In this document: positions 7,213 through 10,866 of the stretch, one piece after another
How the letters are laid out: the number at the start of each line of letters is the position of its first letter
How positions within the stretch are numbered: position 1 is the stretch's first letter
Assembly: GCA_030595525.1 (NCBI GenBank)
Contig: JAUVDD010000037.1
Coordinates: forward strand, 1-10,866
Direction of reading: 5' to 3'
DNA: 10,866 nt
Source of the DNA: Puniceicoccales bacterium
GTDB lineage: Bacteria; Verrucomicrobiota; Verrucomicrobiia; Opitutales; Oceanipulchritudinaceae
Translations under genes and position numbers: made by a program
The notes under the pieces: generated by a model
What the model was told of the DNA's origin: nothing
Database searches by the model: none
The model's input: the letters and a program-made list of their open reading frames with translations, nothing else

Positions 7213-7851
7213 ATGGCATACACATTACCAGAACTCGACTACGCTTATGATGCATTGGAGCCGCACATTGATGCGCGTACAATGGAAATCCACCATACCA
7301 AGCACCATAACGCATATATAACAAATTTGAACAAGGCACTGGAGGCAGCCGGTATCGAAGGCCCCGAATGTCCTGGTGAACTGATCGGCAAGATCGCCGA
7401 TTTGCCGGAAAGCGTACAGGGTGCTGTCCGCAACCACGGTGGTGGTCACGCCAACCACTCTCTTTTCTGGAGCGTTATCTCACCGAATGGTGGTGGCGAA
7501 CCGACAGGTGTTTTGGCAGAAAAAATCAATGAGGAGTTCGGTAGCTTCGACGAGTTCAAGGCCAAGTTCAATAGTGCCGCTGCAACCCGTTTTGGATCCG
7601 GTTGGGCATGGCTCTGTGCCAAAAAGGATGGCAGCCTGAGCGTCTGCAGTACCGCCAATCAGGATAACCCGCAAATGAGTAAGGCATTCGGTGGTTGCGA
7701 CTGTGGATGCGTTTCTATCCTCGGACTCGATGTCTGGGAGCACGCCTACTACTTGAACTACCAGAACCGTCGCCCCGACTACATTGCAGCCTTCTGGAAT
7801 GTCGTCAATTGGGACCAGGTAGCCAAGTACTACGACCACGTGGTCGGGTAA
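7213..7851 (+). CDS. sodA: Superoxide dismutase, Mn-type (Fe/Mn family)
   Basis: This 212-residue enzyme dismutates superoxide to oxygen and peroxide. It has no signal peptide and is presumably cytosolic. The N-terminal hairpin carries the metal ligand His27 in [13 protein letters not shown], and the second ligand is His82 in [11 protein letters not shown]. Asp173 and His177 in [20 protein letters not shown] complete the site. [10 protein letters not shown] and the second-shell Gln150 in ANQD follow the manganese pattern of E. coli SodA, though metal choice cannot be proven from sequence. The oddity is [14 protein letters not shown] (160-173): three cysteines (162, 164, 166) in a segment about two residues longer than in E. 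coli, just before the metal-binding Asp. Cys135 and Cys145 add further thiols. The start at 7213 matches the universal MxYTLPxLxY N terminus; the longer in-frame start at 7159 would add an unrelated stretch. It has its own promoter and terminator. Confidence 0.95.
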   Translation: MAYTLPELDYAYDALEPHIDARTMEIHHTKHHNAYITNLNKALEAAGIEGPECPGELIGKIADLPESVQGAVRNHGGGHANHSLFWSVISPNGGGEPTGVLAEKINEEFGSFDEFKAKFNSAAATRFGSGWAWLCAKKDGSLSVCSTANQDNPQMSKAFGGCDCGCVSILGLDVWEHAYYLNYQNRRPDYIAAFWNVVNWDQVAKYYDHVVG

Positions 7852-7872
7852 TCTTAGCCCATACCAAATTTC

Positions 7873-7906
7873 AAAAGCGTCCGGCACATCGCCGGGCGCT
7901 TTTTTT
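7873..7906 (+). terminator. Intrinsic terminator after sod
   Basis: 7873-7885 pairs with 7891-7903, including one T-G pair, around an ACATC loop, followed by a T run from 7900 to 7906. It begins 21 bases after the sod stop codon. The upstream A run could make it partly bidirectional. Confidence 0.85.
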
Positions 7907-7942
7907 GTGCAATAACCCGGGCATTCGTCTGCCCGATTCCAC

Positions 7943-7968
7943 GGTAGGGCGGTTTCGACGAAACCGCC
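7943..7968 (+). repeat. REP-like palindrome, left copy
   Basis: The unit begins GGTAGGGCGG and contains a perfect 9-bp stem (7948-7956 with 7960-7968) around a GAC loop, headed by the tetranucleotide GTAG (7944-7947). A 5' GTAG head followed by a short palindrome is the signature of REP elements mobilised by RAYT (TnpA-REP) proteins. No RAYT gene is in the window. Confidence 0.65.
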
Positions 7969-7992
7969 GACCATCGCCCCCGTTGTTACAGA

Positions 7993-8018
7993 GGACGTTT
8001 CGGCGATCCGTCCCTACC
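7993..8018 (-). repeat. REP-like palindrome, right copy in inverted orientation
   Basis: On the minus strand this unit also begins GGTAGGG. It shares the core CG(A/C)CGAAAC with the left copy and ends CC at the same length of 26 bases. Its own stem is imperfect: GGACG (7993-7997) with CGTCC (8009-8013), then two mismatches and two more pairs. Together with the left copy it forms a head-facing pair separated by 24 bases, as in bacterial interspersed mosaic elements. Confidence 0.6.
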
Positions 8019-8031
8019 CTTGAGCCACAAC

Positions 8032-8062
8032 AAAGCCCCGCTCCTTAACGGAACGGGGCTTT
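8032..8062 (-). terminator. Terminator hairpin after groEL
   Basis: 8032-8044 pairs with 8050-8062 with a single mismatch and a five-base loop: AAAGCCCCG with CGGGGCTTT, then TCC with GGA. It lies 36 bases past the groEL stop. The T tract on the minus strand is short (TTTGTTG), so it may act mainly as a 3' stabiliser or a modest terminator. Confidence 0.65.
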
Positions 8063-8098
8063 GGGTAAGATATTTTATTAAAACGGTAAAGCTCAGGC

Positions 8099-9757
<1,659 letters not shown>

Positions 9758-9782
9758 TTAATATGTAATAGATATTCGGTTG

Positions 9783-10076
9783 TTAAGCGATGACACCGAG
9801 GATGTCGTCTTCACGAAGAATCGTGTATTCAACATCGTCGTACTTGACCTGTGTACCACCATACTTGCTGATGATGACCTGGTCACCTACCTTGACGGAA
9901 AACTCATAGATTTCCCCATCCTTTTTGCCGTTACCGAGAGCAAGGACTTCAGCCGTGGTCGGCTTTTCCTTAGCTGAATCTGGGATAATGATCCCACCTT
10001 TTACTTCTTCCTCAACATCGACCGCTTTTACGAGAACACGATCTCCGAGGGGCTGGATTTTCACTGTATTTGCCAT
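9783..10076 (-). CDS. groES: Co-chaperonin GroES (Hsp10)
   Basis: GroES is the heptameric lid of the GroEL chamber. At 97 residues it has normal length. [11 protein letters not shown] (7-17) is the family opening, and the mobile loop that docks on GroEL spans about 22-40 ([19 protein letters not shown]). GNGKKDG and [25 protein letters not shown] follow as expected. I place the start at the ATG at 10076. The frame is open further up to 10148, but that would add 24 unrelated residues translated from the dnaK terminator region. The leader is strongly AT-rich with no Shine-Dalgarno. No CIRCE inverted repeat is visible upstream, so the mode of heat-shock control is not apparent. Confidence 0.97.
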   Translation of the reverse strand: MANTVKIQPLGDRVLVKAVDVEEEVKGGIIIPDSAKEKPTTAEVLALGNGKKDGEIYEFSVKVGDQVIISKYGGTQVKYDDVEYTILREDDILGVIA

Positions 10077-10130
10077 TTTTGTATATGTTATTTTTTGAGT
10101 TAAATCAGATGAATTAGTTTTATGAAATAA
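10077..10130 (-). other. AT-rich groES leader/promoter region
   Basis: These 54 bases between the dnaK terminator and groES must hold any promoter specific to groESL. The only pair I see, TTCATC and TAACAT with 17-base spacing on the minus strand, is weak. I see no CIRCE (TTAGCACTC/GAGTGCTAA) and no sigma-32-like CTTGAA/CCCCAT pair. Confidence 0.4.
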
Positions 10131-10163
10131 GTCGGCCTGTCTCCACAAAGGAAACAGACCGGC
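10131..10163 (-). terminator. Terminator after dnaK
   Basis: On the minus strand 10163-10150 pairs with 10144-10131 almost completely when G-U pairs are allowed, around a five-base loop, followed by TTATTT. It lies just after the dnaK stop. The stem pairs better as minus-strand RNA than as plus-strand RNA, because two positions are G-U on that strand and A-C mismatches on the other. This supports a role in dnaK termination. Confidence 0.75.
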
Positions 10164-10169
10164 TAAAAG

Positions 10170-10866
10170 TTAGTTCTTATCGTCGACGTCTTCGACTTCC
10201 GCATCAACTACATTGTCATCGGCTGGAGCACTGGAAGCACCCGCATCCTGTGCTGCTCCCGGACCCGGTTGTGGACCTGCACCCTCAGGGGCAGCACTTG
10301 CCGCGGCCTGTTCCTGATACATGCGAGCCATCGCCTGCTGAAGTTCCTGACTGTTATTGATCTTCTCCAATGCGGCCTTGATCTGTTCGGCATTATTGGA
10401 TTCGAGGGCCTTTTTGCCTTCGTCAACCAGACCTTGGATCAGAGTCTTGTCTTCGTCGCTGAATTTATCAGCGCTTTCCTTGAGGACCTTTTCTGTTCCA
10501 AATACGACATTATCCAACTGATTCCGGGTTTCGGCAGCTTCCTTGGCCTGCTTGTCAGCGTCCGCATTGCGCTCGGCATCTTCCTTCATCTTGTCGACTT
10601 CGTCATCACTCAGGCCAGACGCATTGGTAATGGAGATCTTCTGCTCTTTTCCAGTTCCCTTGTCGGAAGCGGAAACGTGCAAAATGCCGTTGGCATCAAT
10701 ATCGAAAGTTACCTCGACTTGAGGCACTCCCCTTGGTGCCGGCGGGATTCCATCCAGGCGGAAATTGCCAAGTGCCTTATTATCGTGGGCCATCGGACGC
10801 TCACCCTGCAGGACCTTAATGTCCACTGCAGTCTGCTGATCAGCATAGGTGGAGAAAATCTGTGAC
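10170..10866 (-). CDS. dnaK: Chaperone DnaK (Hsp70), C-terminal part
   Basis: The frame runs from the right edge to a TAA at 10170-10172, giving 231 C-terminal residues of Hsp70. The first residues, [18 protein letters not shown], lie in the beta-sandwich substrate-binding domain, followed by [30 protein letters not shown] and [19 protein letters not shown], all classic DnaK signatures. The alpha-helical lid follows ([20 protein letters not shown] onward). After it comes a Gly/Ala/Pro/Gln-rich linker and the acidic end [16 protein letters not shown], the EEVD-like bacterial tail. The ATPase domain lies outside the window. A GTG within the frame at 10826 is an internal valine codon, not a start. 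A terminator separates it from groES, so the two chaperone units are adjacent but probably transcribed separately. Confidence 0.97.
   Translation of the reverse strand, partial: SQIFSTYADQQTAVDIKVLQGERPMAHDNKALGNFRLDGIPPAPRGVPQVEVTFDIDANGILHVSASDKGTGKEQKISITNASGLSDDEVDKMKEDAERNADADKQAKEAAETRNQLDNVVFGTEKVLKESADKFSDEDKTLIQGLVDEGKKALESNNAEQIKAALEKINNSQELQQAMARMYQEQAAASAAPEGAGPQPGPGAAQDAGASSAPADDNVVDAEVEDVDDKN

Noticed and set aside
7480..7974. A 164-residue minus-strand frame over sod and the REP region
   Set aside because: It is antisense to the clear superoxide dismutase and runs through the terminator and a REP unit, so it is not a credible gene.
10077..10148. Longer groES start at 10148
   Set aside because: The extra 24 residues come from the dnaK terminator hairpin and an AT-rich leader and do not resemble GroES. 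The ATG at 10076 gives the normal N terminus.

Overview
The window looks like an ordinary chromosomal segment of a Gram-negative-type bacterium, made mostly of housekeeping genes. No phage, plasmid, transposase or defence module is visible. The organism may belong to the PVC group, perhaps Verrucomicrobiota of the Opitutae/Puniceicoccales kind. That guess rests on general protein resemblance, the near absence of Shine-Dalgarno sequences, GTAGGG-headed REP-like palindromes and ATCGCT/ATCGGG hexamer repeats between genes. It is an inference, not a demonstrated placement.

Layout from left to right. The 3' end of a TPR protein gene (+) finishes at 487 and is followed by a strong terminator. Next is an orphan NMT1/THI5-like substrate-binding lipoprotein gene (562-1584, +). 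Its end overlaps, tail to tail, the end of a minus-strand group read in the order sppA (signal peptide peptidase), sufT-like (Fe-S maturation factor), xer (tyrosine recombinase). Upstream of sppA, and separated from it by a strong terminator, lies cysK (-). Then comes infA (-), encoding IF-1 with a basic tail, divergent from tadA (+, tRNA adenosine deaminase). A hexamer-repeat element fills the infA/tadA divergent region. A Mn-type superoxide dismutase gene (7213-7851, +) with its own promoter and terminator follows. It converges on a heat-shock cluster on the minus strand: dnaK (3' end only, at the right edge), a terminator, groES, then groEL. The gap between the sod and groEL 3' ends holds an inverted pair of REP-like palindromes between two terminators.

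Functional themes are protein quality control (DnaK, GroES/EL, SppA), translation (IF-1, TadA), sulfur, Fe-S and redox metabolism (CysK, SufT, SOD), and chromosome maintenance (Xer). The genes are best read as neighbours in several short transcription units rather than one pathway.

The most interesting non-coding signals are the REP pair (7943-8018), the hexamer repeat upstream of tadA (6503-6584) and the lack of Shine-Dalgarno motifs at nearly every start except cysK. The most interesting protein oddity is a Cys-Asp-Cys-Gly-Cys insert next to the metal site of the superoxide dismutase. I found no convincing new multi-gene system.
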